Shown here piece after piece: positions 7,867 through 16,682 of a stretch of 64,000 nucleotides of DNA (positions are counted from its first letter, which is position 1; each line of letters begins with the position of its first letter). This stretch comes from Heliomarina sp018223035 (GTDB taxonomy: Bacteria > Pseudomonadota > Alphaproteobacteria > Rhodobacterales > Rhodobacteraceae), in NCBI GenBank assembly GCA_018223035.1, contig JAAEZD010000019.1, forward strand, positions 37,234 to 101,233, written 5' to 3'. The notes beneath the pieces are model-generated. The model was given only the letters and a program-made list of their open reading frames with translations. It did no database searches and was not told where the DNA came from. A program made the translations under genes and the position numbers.

Positions 7867-10116
7867 GTGAGCAAGACGCAATTCGGCAAGGGATGCCATC
7901 TGCACCTGATCGACGGGTCCGCCTTTATCTTCCGCGCCTATCATGCACTGCCTCCGCTGACCCGCAAATCAGACGGCTTGCCCATCGGCGCGGTCTCGGG
8001 TTTTTGCAACATGCTGCAACGCTATGTCGAAGACAGCAACGGTCCCGATGCGCCGACCCATGTGGCGGTGATCTTCGACAAGGGCAGCCATACGTTCCGC
8101 AATGACATGTACGACCAGTACAAGGCCAACCGCGAAGCCATGCCCGAGGACCTGCGCCCGCAGATTCCGCTGACCCGCGAGGCCACCATCGCCTTCAACA
8201 TCGCCTGCGAGGAAATGGAAGGCTACGAGGCCGACGACATCATCGCCACTCTCTCCTGCCAGGCCCGCGACCTTGGCGGCCGGGTGACGATCATCAGTTC
8301 CGACAAGGACCTGATGCAGCTGGTCGGCGACGGCGTCGAAATGCTCGACGCGATGAAGAACAAGCGCATTGACCGCGACGGCGTTTTCGAGAAATTCGGC
8401 GTTTTCCCCGAGCGTGTGGTGGACGTGCAGGCCCTCGCCGGGGATTCGGTCGATAACGTGCCCGGCGCGCCCGGTATTGGCATCAAGACCGCCGCGCTGC
8501 TGATTAACGAATTCGGCGATCTCGAATCCCTTCTCGACCGTGCTGAGGAAATCAAGCAGCCCAAGCGCCGCCAGACCCTCATCGACATGCGCGAACAGAT
8601 CGAACTGTCGAAAAAGCTCGTCCGGCTCGACTGCGAGACGCCGCTTACCTTCACTCTCGACGATCTCGAAGTCCGCGATCCGGACGCGGAAAAGTTGATG
8701 GACTTCCTGACCCGCATGGAATTCCGCACGCTGACCAAGCGCATCGCCAACAAGCTGGATGTCGAAGCCCCCGCCATTCCCGAGGCCCCCGCGCCCAGCG
8801 CCGAACAAGACGCACCGGAAATGCCAGCCTTCGACAAGGCCCAGCATGACTGCGTCACCGACACCGCCGCGCTGGAGACCTGGATCGCGCGCATCCGCGA
8901 ACGCGGGCACGTCGCCGTCGATACCGAAACCACCGGCCTGAACGAAATGACCGCCGATCTGGTCGGCATCTCGCTCTGCGTCGACCCCGGACATGCCTGC
9001 TACATCCCGCTGACCCACAAGGATGGCAATGCCGGTGATCTCTTCGGCTCTGACAGTCTGCTCGACGGCCAGATCCACCTGCAAGAGGCGCTCGACCTGC
9101 TGAAACCGGTGCTCGAGGATCCCGCCATCCTCAAGATCGGCCAGAACATGAAATACGACGCCAAGATCTTTGCCCGCAACGGCATCGACATCGCGCCGAT
9201 CGACGACACCATGCTGATGTCCTACGCGCTCCATGCGGGCGAACATAACCACGGCATGGATGTGCTCTCCGAACGCTATCTCAACCACACGCCGATCCCG
9301 ATCAAACCGCTGCTCGGCACCGGCAAATCGGCGATCACCTTCGACAAGGTCCCGATCGAGGATGCCACCCCCTACGCGGCCGAGGACGCGGATATCACCC
9401 TGCGCCTCTGGCAGACCTTCAAACCGCAGCTGCACCGCGCCCGCGTCACCACCGTCTACGAGACCATGGAACGCCCGATGGTGCCGGTGCTCGCGCAGAT
9501 GGAAATGCATGGCATCAAGGTCGACCGCGACACACTCTCGCGCATGTCCAACGCCTTTTCGCAGAAAATGGCCGGGCTTGAGGCCGAGCTTTACGACCTT
9601 GCCGGTCACGAATTCAACGTGCAATCCCCGGCGCAGGTCGGCGCGATCCTGTTCGAGGAGATGAGCCTCAAGGGCGGCAAGAAAACCAAGACCGGCCAGT
9701 GGTCCACCCCCGCCGATGTGCTCGAAGACCTCGCGACCTTGCATGATTTCCCCGCCCGCGTGCTCGATTACCGTCAGCTGCAAAAGCTGAAATCGACCTA
9801 TACGGACGCGTTGCAGAACCACATCAACGCCGACACCGGCCGCGTCCATACCTCCTATTCCATCACCGGTGCGAACACCGGCCGCCTTTCCTCCAACGAG
9901 CCCAACCTGCAGAACATCCCGGTCCGCTCCGAAGAAGGCCGCCGCATCCGCGAAGCCTTCATCGCCGAGCCGGGCAACACCCTGCTCTCGCTCGACTATT
10001 CCCAGCTCGAGCTGCGCATACACGAACCTCTAGCTGACATACCAGAACTCAAACACGACTATGCCTACGCCATCGACATCCACGCACTAACCGCGTCGGA
10101 AAACTTCGACGTCTAA
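7867..10116 (+). CDS. polA: DNA polymerase I, N-terminal 749 residues (frame broken by in-frame TAA)
   Basis: The start is GTG 7867 with AAAGGGGG just upstream. An open frame to its left reaches 6352 but only shadows the M20 gene. Domains: 5'-3' exonuclease (about 1-300, beginning LHLIDGSAFIFRAYHALPPL), 3'-5' exonuclease with DTETTG (about residue 352) and YAAEDAD, so proofreading looks intact, then the polymerase thumb and palm with motif A SLDYSQLELR (about 708-717). At codon 750 the frame hits TAA (10114-10116). The same frame continues without a shift into the rest of the polymerase domain up to 10671. The whole reading frame would be 934 codons, the normal PolA size. From 10018 to 10116 the protein departs from the family (RIHEPLAD where RI.AH.AD is usual, SENF where SEMF is usual), and the codons (ATA, CTA, CCA, AAA) are unlike the rest of the gene. 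This is either a real nonsense lesion or a local sequence error. Confidence 0.85.
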   Translation: MSKTQFGKGCHLHLIDGSAFIFRAYHALPPLTRKSDGLPIGAVSGFCNMLQRYVEDSNGPDAPTHVAVIFDKGSHTFRNDMYDQYKANREAMPEDLRPQIPLTREATIAFNIACEEMEGYEADDIIATLSCQARDLGGRVTIISSDKDLMQLVGDGVEMLDAMKNKRIDRDGVFEKFGVFPERVVDVQALAGDSVDNVPGAPGIGIKTAALLINEFGDLESLLDRAEEIKQPKRRQTLIDMREQIELSKKLVRLDCETPLTFTLDDLEVRDPDAEKLMDFLTRMEFRTLTKRIANKLDVEAPAIPEAPAPSAEQDAPEMPAFDKAQHDCVTDTAALETWIARIRERGHVAVDTETTGLNEMTADLVGISLCVDPGHACYIPLTHKDGNAGDLFGSDSLLDGQIHLQEALDLLKPVLEDPAILKIGQNMKYDAKIFARNGIDIAPIDDTMLMSYALHAGEHNHGMDVLSERYLNHTPIPIKPLLGTGKSAITFDKVPIEDATPYAAEDADITLRLWQTFKPQLHRARVTTVYETMERPMVPVLAQMEMHGIKVDRDTLSRMSNAFSQKMAGLEAELYDLAGHEFNVQSPAQVGAILFEEMSLKGGKKTKTGQWSTPADVLEDLATLHDFPARVLDYRQLQKLKSTYTDALQNHINADTGRVHTSYSITGANTGRLSSNEPNLQNIPVRSEEGRRIREAFIAEPGNTLLSLDYSQLELRIHEPLADIPELKHDYAYAIDIHALTASENFDV

Positions 10117-10125
10117 ACCGATGAA

Positions 10126-10671
10126 ATGACCCCCGACATCCGCCGTCAGGCCAAGGCGATCAACTTCGGCGTGATCTACGGCATCTCCGGCTTCGGCCTC
10201 GCCCGCAACCTGCGCATCCCAAGGGCCGAGGCGCAGGGCTTTATCGACCGATACTTCGAACGCTTCCCCGGCATCCGCGCTTACATGGATGACACCATCC
10301 AGTTCGCCAAGGACAATGGCTACGTGCAAACCCTGTTCGGTCGCCGCATCCACACGCCCGAGATCAACGCCAAGGGTCCCCATGCCGGCTTCGCCCGCCG
10401 CGCCGCGATCAACGCCCCGATCCAGGGCACCGCCGCCGACGTTATCCGCCGCGCCATGACCCGGATGCACGCCGCGCTGAAAGATCTGCCCGCCCGCATG
10501 CTGCTGCAGGTCCATGACGAACTGCTCTTCGAAGTCCCCGACGACCACGTCGACCAGACCATCGAAAAAGCCCGCGAGGTCATGGAATCCGCCGCTCTCC
10601 CGGCGGTCGATCTCGCCGTCCCGCTGACCGTCGATGCGGGACGCGGACAGAACTGGGCCGAAGCGCACTGA
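10126..10671 (+). CDS. polA: DNA polymerase I, C-terminal part after the internal stop
   Basis: This is the direct in-frame continuation of polA beyond the TAA at 10114-10116. The first ATG after the stop is at 10126, giving 181 residues. It carries motif B of family A polymerases, RRQAKAINFGVIYG (the O-helix with its Lys and Tyr), and motif C, QVHDEL with the catalytic Asp, and ends GQNWAEAH, the normal PolA C-terminus. Alone it lacks motif A and could not polymerise. If the stop is real, the cell would have a PolA keeping only nuclease functions plus an orphan fragment. If it is an error, this is simply residues 754-934 of PolA. Sequence on both sides of the lesion is well conserved, which favours a very recent mutation or an artefact. 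Confidence 0.8.
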   Translation: MTPDIRRQAKAINFGVIYGISGFGLARNLRIPRAEAQGFIDRYFERFPGIRAYMDDTIQFAKDNGYVQTLFGRRIHTPEINAKGPHAGFARRAAINAPIQGTAADVIRRAMTRMHAALKDLPARMLLQVHDELLFEVPDDHVDQTIEKAREVMESAALPAVDLAVPLTVDAGRGQNWAEAH

Positions 10672-10673
10672 CC

Positions 10674-10731
10674 CTTCTTTGGGTCTGAAAATATCCCGGG
10701 GAGTCCGCGTCAGCGGACGGGGCAGAGCCCC
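10674..10731. repeat. Intergenic repeat element, copy 1
   Basis: The core reads CTTCTTTGGGTCTGAAAATA and continues TCCC (10674-10697). Two small hairpins follow: GTCCGC/GCGGAC (10703-10708 and 10713-10718) and GGGGC/GCCCC (10719-10731). It lies between the convergent polA and hyi genes. The same core recurs at 24210 and 41642. The hairpins could end transcription, but there is no T-run. Confidence 0.7.
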
Positions 10732-10733
10732 CG

Positions 10734-11486
10734 CTACCGCATCCAGCCAAGGCTGTCCTTGGTCAGTTTCGTCCTCGGGTGATACTCGGCGCTGACCCAG
10801 CCTGCATAGCCGGTCGCGTCCAAAATCTCGAAAAATCCACGGAAATCGAAATGCCCGCCGCCGGGCTCCACCCGGCCCGGAACATCACCGACCTGCACAT
10901 GGCGCACCAGTGGCGCAACCCGGTCCCAGACCGCCAGCGCATCTCCATGGATGACCTGCGCGTGATAGGTATCGAACTGCAGCCCGACGTTGTCGCGCCC
11001 CACCCGGGCCAGTACCTCCGCCGCAAGATCGAAATCGCTCAGCACATACCCCGGCTGGTCGGTGCGGTTCAGCGGTTCGATGGTGAATTGCTGCATCGGC
11101 GCCATATCCGCCGCCCATTGCAAGTTCTGTACAAGCACATCCACCGCCGCCGGGTCCTGGCTGTATCCCGCCATCAGGTGGATTACGCCGGGCTGGAATT
11201 CCCCGGAAAAACGCATAACCCGGCGCATATCATACTGGAAGCGTGCTTCGCCCCCCGGCACGCCCGCAAACCCCTGATCCCCGCCGGTGTAATTCGGCGG
11301 TGGCGCGTTGATCAGAACCAGTTCGAGATCATTTGAGATCAGCGCACGCCGGGTTTCCCCAGCCGGGAATTCGTAAGGAAACAGGATCTCCACAGCCCGG
11401 AATCCCGCCCGGGCCGCTGCTTCGAATCTTTCCAGATAGGGAAACTCGGTAAACAGCAACGACAGGTTCGCGGCAAATCTCGGCAT
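10734..11486 (-). CDS. hyi: Hydroxypyruvate isomerase-like TIM-barrel protein
   Basis: 250 residues, the usual Hyi length, of the xylose isomerase-like AP endonuclease superfamily. Metal-binding positions are visible in FTIEPLN (Glu), QFDTYHAQ (Asp/His), HVQVGDVPGR and SAEYHPR (Glu). Hyi interconverts hydroxypyruvate and tartronate semialdehyde in glyoxylate/glycerate metabolism, and relatives isomerise other small sugars. The ATG at 11486 is preceded by GGAG at good spacing. It is the third gene after edd and eda on the same strand, 75 bp beyond eda, so it is probably transcribed from the Entner-Doudoroff promoter. That link suggests sugar-acid or glycerate-related substrates, but this is inference. 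Confidence 0.8.
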   Translation of the reverse strand: MPRFAANLSLLFTEFPYLERFEAAARAGFRAVEILFPYEFPAGETRRALISNDLELVLINAPPPNYTGGDQGFAGVPGGEARFQYDMRRVMRFSGEFQPGVIHLMAGYSQDPAAVDVLVQNLQWAADMAPMQQFTIEPLNRTDQPGYVLSDFDLAAEVLARVGRDNVGLQFDTYHAQVIHGDALAVWDRVAPLVRHVQVGDVPGRVEPGGGHFDFRGFFEILDATGYAGWVSAEYHPRTKLTKDSLGWMR

Positions 11487-11561
11487 GAAGGCTCCAACAC
11501 TCGTTCACCAAGTCGTAACCTGTGATTGCGGCCAAATCACGCTCAGATTGCGCGGCCACGA

Positions 11562-12203
11562 TCAAAGCGTGCTGGCTTCTTTCGCAAGCGTCTCGATCCG
11601 CGCCCAGTCCCCGGCCTCGACCGCATCCCCGGGCGCCACCCAGCTGCCCCCGGCGCAGACCACGTTCGACAGGCCAAGATAGCTCGGCGCGTTCGACAGG
11701 CTGACGCCGCCGGTCGGACAAAAGGAAATCTGCGGCAGCGGCGCGCCGATGGCCTTCAGCGCCGGTGCCCCGCCCGAGGCTTCGGCGGGAAAGAACTTCA
11801 TCATGTCATAGCCCCGCGCCAGCAGCCGCATCGCCTCGGTGGCGGTCGCCGCCCCCGGCAAAAGCGGAAGATCCTCGGCCTCGCAGGCTGCGAGCAATTC
11901 GTCAGTCGCGCCGGGCGATACGCCGAATGTCGCCCCGGCCTCCTTGGCCGCGCGCACATCCTCTGACGTCACCAGCGTTCCGGCTCCTACGATCCCGCCC
12001 GTCACCCCGGACATCTCGCGGATCACATCCAGTGCGGCCGGCGTGCGCAGAGTCACTTCCAGCACCGGCAGCCCCCCGGCCACCAGCGCCTCGGCCAGAG
12101 GCCGGGCCTTCGCGGCATCCTTGACCACCAGCACCGGCACAATCGGCGCGGTCTGGCAAATTTCGCGCGTGCGGCGGCTCGCTTCGCTTCCGGTCATCGA
12201 CAT
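11562..12203 (-). CDS. eda: 2-dehydro-3-deoxy-phosphogluconate (KDPG) aldolase
   Basis: 213 residues from the ATG at 12203, chosen because GGAG lies seven bases upstream. A TTG at 12209 is less likely. It is a class I aldolase of the Entner-Doudoroff pathway, splitting KDPG to pyruvate and glyceraldehyde-3-phosphate. The Schiff-base Lys136 is in MMKFFPAE, the catalytic Glu49 in LEVTLRT, and the phosphate-binding GG is in CPTGGVSL. It starts two bases after the edd stop, so the two are translated together. The order edd-eda matches the order of reactions. Confidence 0.95.
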   Translation of the reverse strand: MSMTGSEASRRTREICQTAPIVPVLVVKDAAKARPLAEALVAGGLPVLEVTLRTPAALDVIREMSGVTGGIVGAGTLVTSEDVRAAKEAGATFGVSPGATDELLAACEAEDLPLLPGAATATEAMRLLARGYDMMKFFPAEASGGAPALKAIGAPLPQISFCPTGGVSLSNAPSYLGLSNVVCAGGSWVAPGDAVEAGDWARIETLAKEASTL

Positions 12204-12205
12204 GT

Positions 12206-14014
12206 TCAAACTCCAAATACGGTTGCGCCGGTATCGGCCGCGCCGACGGTGCGCCGAAAGACCGAGAAAAGCTCGCGCCCTGTTCCAAATTCATTGGTCG
12301 AAAGGTCCGGCACGACCGGATCACGGTCCATCACGCCTTCCGTCAGGATTTCCAGCTCTCCGGTATTCGCGTCGACCCGCAGCATATCCCCGTCACGCAA
12401 CCGCGCAATCGGCCCGCCGTCCAGCGCCTCGGGGCAGACATGGATCGCCGAGGGCACCTTGCCCGAGGCCCCGGACATCCGGCCATCGGTCACCAGCGCC
12501 ACTTTCAGCCCACGCCCCTGCAAGACCCCCAGCACCGGCGTCAGCGAATGCAGCTCGGGCATCCCGTTCGCCTTGGGCCCCTGAAAGCGCACGACGACAA
12601 TTGTGTCCTCGGTGAACTCCCCGGCGCGAAATGCCTCCTTAACCGCATCCTGATCGTGGAAGACGCGCACTTTCGCCTCGACGGCGCGATGTTCCGGCGC
12701 CACGGCAGAGATCTTCATCACCGCCGTCCCGAGCGAGCCCGCCAGACGCTTCAGACCGCCCGTCGGCTGGAACGGATCGCTTGCGGGCCGCAGAATTTTG
12801 TCGTTCAGGCTCTCGCCCGAACCGGCTTCCCAGACCAGCGTGTCGCCCTTCAGCTTGGGTTCCGCCGTGTAATGCTCAAGCCCCTGCCCCGCGACGGTCT
12901 TGGTATCGGGATGCAGCATCCCCTCTTTCAGCAAATCGCCGATCATATAGCCAAGCCCGCCTGCCGCGTGGAAATGGTTCACATCGGCCAGACCGTTCGG
13001 ATAGACCCGCGCCATCAGCGGCGTCACGTCGGACAGTTCCGAGAAATCCTCCCAGTCGAGCACGATCCCCCCGGCCCGCGCCATCGCCACCAGATGGATC
13101 AGCAGGTTGGTCGACCCGCCCGTCGCGTTCAGCCCCACGATCCCGTTCACAAAGGCGCGTTCATCAAGAATATCGCAGGTCGGCGTATAATCATTGCCCA
13201 GAGCGCTCAGCGACAGCGCCCGCCGCGCGCCTTCCCGTGTCAGCGCATCACGCAAGCCGGTATTGGGCGTGACAAAGCTGGACCCCGGCAGGTGCAGCCC
13301 CATGAACTCCATCAGCATCTGGTTGGTGTTGGCCGTCCCGTAAAAGGTGCAGGTCCCCGGCCCGTGATAGGCCGCCATCTCCGCCGCCATCAATTCTTCG
13401 CGCCCGACCTCCCCGGCGGCGAACTGCTGACGCACCTTGGCCTTTTCGTCGTTGCTGATGCCGCTGGTCATAGGACCGGCGGGCAGAAACACGATTGGCA
13501 GATGCCCGAATGCCTGCGCCGCGATCACCAACCCCGGCACAATCTTGTCGCATACTCCAAGGAAAACCGCCGCGTCGAAAACGTTATGCGACAGGGCAAC
13601 GCCCGTCGCCATCGCGATGGCATCGCGCGAAAACAGGCTCAGCTCCATCCCCGCCTCGCCTTGGGTGACCCCGTCGCACATGGCAGGCACCCCGCCCGCC
13701 ACCTGCGCCGTCCCGCCGACCGAACGCGCGGCCGTGCGGATCAGGTCGGGAAACCGCTCAAACGGCTGATGCGCCGACAGCATATCGTTATAGGCCGTCA
13801 CGATCCCGAGATTACCCGCAGAACCGGTAGCAAGCTCTGCCTGGTCCTCGCCCGCCGCCGCATAGGCATGCGCTTGTCCGCTACAGGAAAGATGCGCCCG
13901 CGCCGGACCTTGCTCTCCGGCGGCCCGCATCCGTTCAAGATAGGGCTGCCGGGTCGGCGCGCTGCGTTCGATGATCCGCTCGGTCACGCGAGCGACGGTA
14001 GAATTCAGGGCCAT
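12206..14014 (-). CDS. edd: Phosphogluconate dehydratase
   Basis: 602 residues, the full family length (IlvD/Edd family). It dehydrates 6-phosphogluconate to KDPG using an iron-sulfur cluster. Cluster cysteines are visible in PAMCDGVTQG and LGVCDKIVPG, and the family blocks AYNDMLSAHQP, GPMTSGISN and TDGRMSGASGK are present. It is first gene of edd-eda-hyi. A LacI-type palindrome 65 bp upstream of the start is the likely control site. No zwf, pgl or pgi lies in this window, so the oxidative steps feeding it are encoded elsewhere. Confidence 0.95.
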   Translation of the reverse strand: MALNSTVARVTERIIERSAPTRQPYLERMRAAGEQGPARAHLSCSGQAHAYAAAGEDQAELATGSAGNLGIVTAYNDMLSAHQPFERFPDLIRTAARSVGGTAQVAGGVPAMCDGVTQGEAGMELSLFSRDAIAMATGVALSHNVFDAAVFLGVCDKIVPGLVIAAQAFGHLPIVFLPAGPMTSGISNDEKAKVRQQFAAGEVGREELMAAEMAAYHGPGTCTFYGTANTNQMLMEFMGLHLPGSSFVTPNTGLRDALTREGARRALSLSALGNDYTPTCDILDERAFVNGIVGLNATGGSTNLLIHLVAMARAGGIVLDWEDFSELSDVTPLMARVYPNGLADVNHFHAAGGLGYMIGDLLKEGMLHPDTKTVAGQGLEHYTAEPKLKGDTLVWEAGSGESLNDKILRPASDPFQPTGGLKRLAGSLGTAVMKISAVAPEHRAVEAKVRVFHDQDAVKEAFRAGEFTEDTIVVVRFQGPKANGMPELHSLTPVLGVLQGRGLKVALVTDGRMSGASGKVPSAIHVCPEALDGGPIARLRDGDMLRVDANTGELEILTEGVMDRDPVVPDLSTNEFGTGRELFSVFRRTVGAADTGATVFGV

Positions 14015-14078
14015 GATAGCTTCCTCACCTTCGGTTCTGGCTGCACGGCGATGATCGTCCTGTTTTCAGGCATCACGA

Positions 14079-14092
14079 TGTTAGCGATAACA
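14079..14092. promoter_or_regulatory. Candidate LacI-family operator upstream of edd
   Basis: TGTTAGCGATAACA has 5-bp inverted arms TGTTA/TAACA around a GCGA centre, the classic LacI/GntR-gluconate type of operator with a central CG. It is 65 bp before the edd ATG in a 131-bp intergenic region. The regulator is not in the window. A sugar-acid-responsive LacI-family repressor is inferred. Confidence 0.5.
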
Positions 14093-14145
14093 AACCTTAA
14101 TCCGTTGAGAAAATCAACCCGTCCCACCCGAATTTGCCGGATAGA

Positions 14146-14736
14146 TCAGGCAGGCAGGTCCTTGGACGGGATGATCGGAAAGAACTGACCTCCCGACCAG
14201 ATGCCAAACCAGTCCTCGTGATGTTCGCCCACCTCGACCAGCCGGTAAAAGCTCTTGCGGTCGATCAGCGCCTCGAGATTTGCGCGGATCAGAACGTAAG
14301 GAGACGGTTCTCCGGTCTCCGGATCCCGCTCAACGCGAATCGGATGGTCCGCTCCGGCCATCGCGGTATCACCCACATTGGTGATAAAGGTCAGAAACTG
14401 ATCACGCCCTTCACCTTTGGTTTCAAAATCCACCGCCACGAAAGGCGCGTCCTCGACCGTGATGCCGACCTTTTCGACCGGCGTCACAAGGAAATACTTG
14501 TCGTCTTCCTTCTTGAGAATCGTCGAAAACAATCGCACCAGTTCGGGCCGCCCGATGGGCGTACCAAGGTAGAACCAGGTGCCATCGCGGGCGATCGTCA
14601 TGTCCAGATCGCCGCAAAACTCGGGATCCCAAAGATGAACCGGCGGCAATCCGCGCGTCTTTGCGGCTCGGATCGAGGCAGCGATGCCTTCGGCTGACGG
14701 GGTAACGGCATTTTGTCCGCTCATAGCTTTTGCCAT
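14146..14736 (-). CDS. DUF1285 family protein
   Basis: 196 residues, soluble, matching DUF1285 proteins common in alphaproteobacteria (blocks PPVHLWDPEFCGDLDM, GTWFYLGTPIGRPEL and YFLVTPVEKVGITVEDAPF). The function is not known. The protein begins in ATG-rich sequence, and a second ATG at 14724 is also possible. AGGAA lies directly against the first ATG and 13 nt from the second, so the start is uncertain by four codons. It diverges from moxR across only 66 bp and may share a promoter region with that operon. Confidence 0.8.
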   Translation of the reverse strand: MAKAMSGQNAVTPSAEGIAASIRAAKTRGLPPVHLWDPEFCGDLDMTIARDGTWFYLGTPIGRPELVRLFSTILKKEDDKYFLVTPVEKVGITVEDAPFVAVDFETKGEGRDQFLTFITNVGDTAMAGADHPIRVERDPETGEPSPYVLIRANLEALIDRKSFYRLVEVGEHHEDWFGIWSGGQFFPIIPSKDLPA

Positions 14737-14802
14737 TTCCTTTCTGCACGATACACTGAGTAACAGTCATACAGGTCATATACGTCGCCCGAAAGGAAAG
14801 TC

Positions 14803-15810
14803 ATGTCCGATACCTCAGATCTGGTTGCCGAGATCGAGGCGCTGGAAAGCAAACTGGCCGAAGCCAAGCAATCCATCACGCGCCGCTTCATCGGTCAGGA
14901 ACGGGTCGTCGACCTGACTCTCGCAGCCCTGCTCTGCGGCGGTCACGCGCTGCTGATCGGCCTTCCTGGGCTTGGGAAAACCCGCCTTGTCGAAACGCTT
15001 TCGACGGTAATGGGCCTTGATGGCAACCGTATCCAGTTCACCCCCGACCTGATGCCCGCCGATATTCTCGGCTCCGAAGTTCTGGATACCTCCGCCGATG
15101 GAACGCGGAATTTCCGTTTCGTTCCGGGGCCGATCTTCTGCGAATTGCTGATGGCGGACGAAATCAACCGCGCCAGCCCCCGTACCCAGTCGGCGCTGCT
15201 GCAGGCCATGCAGGAACGGGTCGTGACCGTCGCCGGGGCTGACCGTGACCTTGGCCGCGCCTTCCACGTTCTGGCCACCCAGAACCCCATTGAACAAGAG
15301 GGCACCTATCCTTTGCCCGAAGCACAGCTCGACCGTTTCCTCGTACAAATCGACGTGAACTATCCCGACCGCGATACCGAACGCGACATCCTCCTCGCCA
15401 CAACTGGTGTGACCGAGGACAAGGCGACAGCGGTCTTTACCCGCGACGAACTGCTGGCCGCCCAGACCCTGCTGCGGCGCATGCCGGTGGGCGAATCGGT
15501 GGTGGAAATGATCCTCGATCTGGTCCGCGCCTTCCGTCCGGACGAACCGGATGCCTCCGAACGGGTGCGCGATACCGTCGCATGGGGCCCCGGCCCGCGT
15601 GCCGCGCAGGCCCTGATGATGACCGTCCGCGCCAGCGCCATGCTGCAGGGACGCCTCGCGCCCAGCGCCGAGGATGTGATCGACATGGCCCGTCCGGTTC
15701 TCAGCCACCGTATGGCCCTGAACTTTGCCGCGCGCGCCCGCGGCGACAGCCTTGCCGAACTCATAGAAACCACCGCGACAAGCCTGACGCGGACCGAGGC
15801 TGCTGCGTGA
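14803..15810 (+). CDS. MoxR-family AAA+ ATPase
   Basis: 335 residues with a MoxR AAA core. Walker A is GLPGLGKT (53-60), Walker B LLMADEINR (about 115-123), sensor 1 is in ATQNPIEQEGTYPLPEAQLDRF, and a C-terminal lid follows. MoxR ATPases act as chaperone-like factors that mature or remodel partner proteins, typically together with VWA-domain proteins. That context is present here: DUF58, a BatA/DUF4159 membrane protein and a VWA-like membrane protein follow with overlapping starts. It heads a four-gene operon. The ATG is preceded by GAAAGGAAAG. Confidence 0.95.
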   Translation: MSDTSDLVAEIEALESKLAEAKQSITRRFIGQERVVDLTLAALLCGGHALLIGLPGLGKTRLVETLSTVMGLDGNRIQFTPDLMPADILGSEVLDTSADGTRNFRFVPGPIFCELLMADEINRASPRTQSALLQAMQERVVTVAGADRDLGRAFHVLATQNPIEQEGTYPLPEAQLDRFLVQIDVNYPDRDTERDILLATTGVTEDKATAVFTRDELLAAQTLLRRMPVGESVVEMILDLVRAFRPDEPDASERVRDTVAWGPGPRAAQALMMTVRASAMLQGRLAPSAEDVIDMARPVLSHRMALNFAARARGDSLAELIETTATSLTRTEAAA

Positions 15811-16682
15811 CACAATCAAACGCCCTTCGCCATCGTGCCGACGCCGAGGCGAGCCGACTACCCCCGCTGCTTGCGCGCGCCGACCATCTGGCCGGCACCG
15901 TGCTGCTGGGCGATCACGGCCGCCGTCGCGCGGGCATGGGCGATGATTTCTGGCAATACCGTCCTGCCCAGATCGGCGACAGCCGCCGCATGATCGACCA
16001 CCGCCGCTCGGCGCGCGGCGATCACCAGTTCGTGCGGGAGCGTGAATGGCAGATCGCACAATCGGTCATGCTCTGGGTCGATCAGGGCGCATCGATGCGC
16101 TTTTCCTCGGACACCCATCTGGAAACCAAGGCCGACCGTGCCCGGCTGCTCGGGCTTGGCATCGCCATCCTTCTGGTACGCGGCGGCGAACGCGTCGGCC
16201 TGACCGGCACGGCCCTGCCGCCCCGGCGCGGAAAAGCGCAGATCATGCGGCTCGCCGAAAGTTTCAGCGTCGACTCCTCAGAAGATTACGCACCCCCCGA
16301 GCACCGCGCCATGATCCCCCATGCCCGCGCGCTGTTCATCTCCGATTTCATGGGCGACATGTCCGAGGTCCGGTTGGCGCTCACCAAGGCCGCCGATCGG
16401 GGCGTGCGCGGCGTGCTGATGCAGGTGCTGGACCCGTCCGAGGAACAGTTCCCCTTTCGCGGCCGCACCATCTTTGAAAGCGTCGGCGGTTCGCTGCGCC
16501 ACGAAACGCTCAAGGCCAACGATCTGCGCGACCGCTATCTCGAGCGCCTGCACGAAAGGCGCGAAGAGCTGAGCCAGCTCTGCCGCCTGACCGGCTGGCA
16601 CTATGGCACGCATCACACCGGCGACTCGGCGCAATCGGCGCTGCTCTGGCTCTATCGCGCGCTGGACAGGGGCACATCATGA
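15807..16682 (+). CDS. DUF58 domain protein (VWA-like)
   Basis: 291 residues from GTG 15807, whose GTGA overlaps the moxR stop. An upstream open frame to 15582 is only a shadow of moxR. The DUF58 signature region is RRMIDHRRSARGDHQFVREREW. It leads into VMLWVDQGASM, the position of the VWA metal site, where the first Ser of DxSxS is Gly. It is cytoplasmic, with no membrane segments. It is the canonical MoxR partner, though the operon's function (often envelope integrity or stress) is not defined here. Confidence 0.9.
   Translation: MTQSNALRHRADAEASRLPPLLARADHLAGTVLLGDHGRRRAGMGDDFWQYRPAQIGDSRRMIDHRRSARGDHQFVREREWQIAQSVMLWVDQGASMRFSSDTHLETKADRARLLGLGIAILLVRGGERVGLTGTALPPRRGKAQIMRLAESFSVDSSEDYAPPEHRAMIPHARALFISDFMGDMSEVRLALTKAADRGVRGVLMQVLDPSEEQFPFRGRTIFESVGGSLRHETLKANDLRDRYLERLHERREELSQLCRLTGWHYGTHHTGDSAQSALLWLYRALDRGTS

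Noticed and set aside
7969..10023. 684-codon open frame antisense to polA
   Set aside because: Shadow frame of GC-rich coding; low-complexity Gly/Val/Asp/His-rich product, no recognised motif.
10114..10116. Recoding (selenocysteine or pyrrolysine) at the polA stop
   Set aside because: The codon is TAA, which is not used for either, and the site is not a Cys/Lys position in the family.
12440..14188. 582-codon open frame antisense to edd
   Set aside because: Shadow; the opposite strand is a full-length, well-conserved edd.
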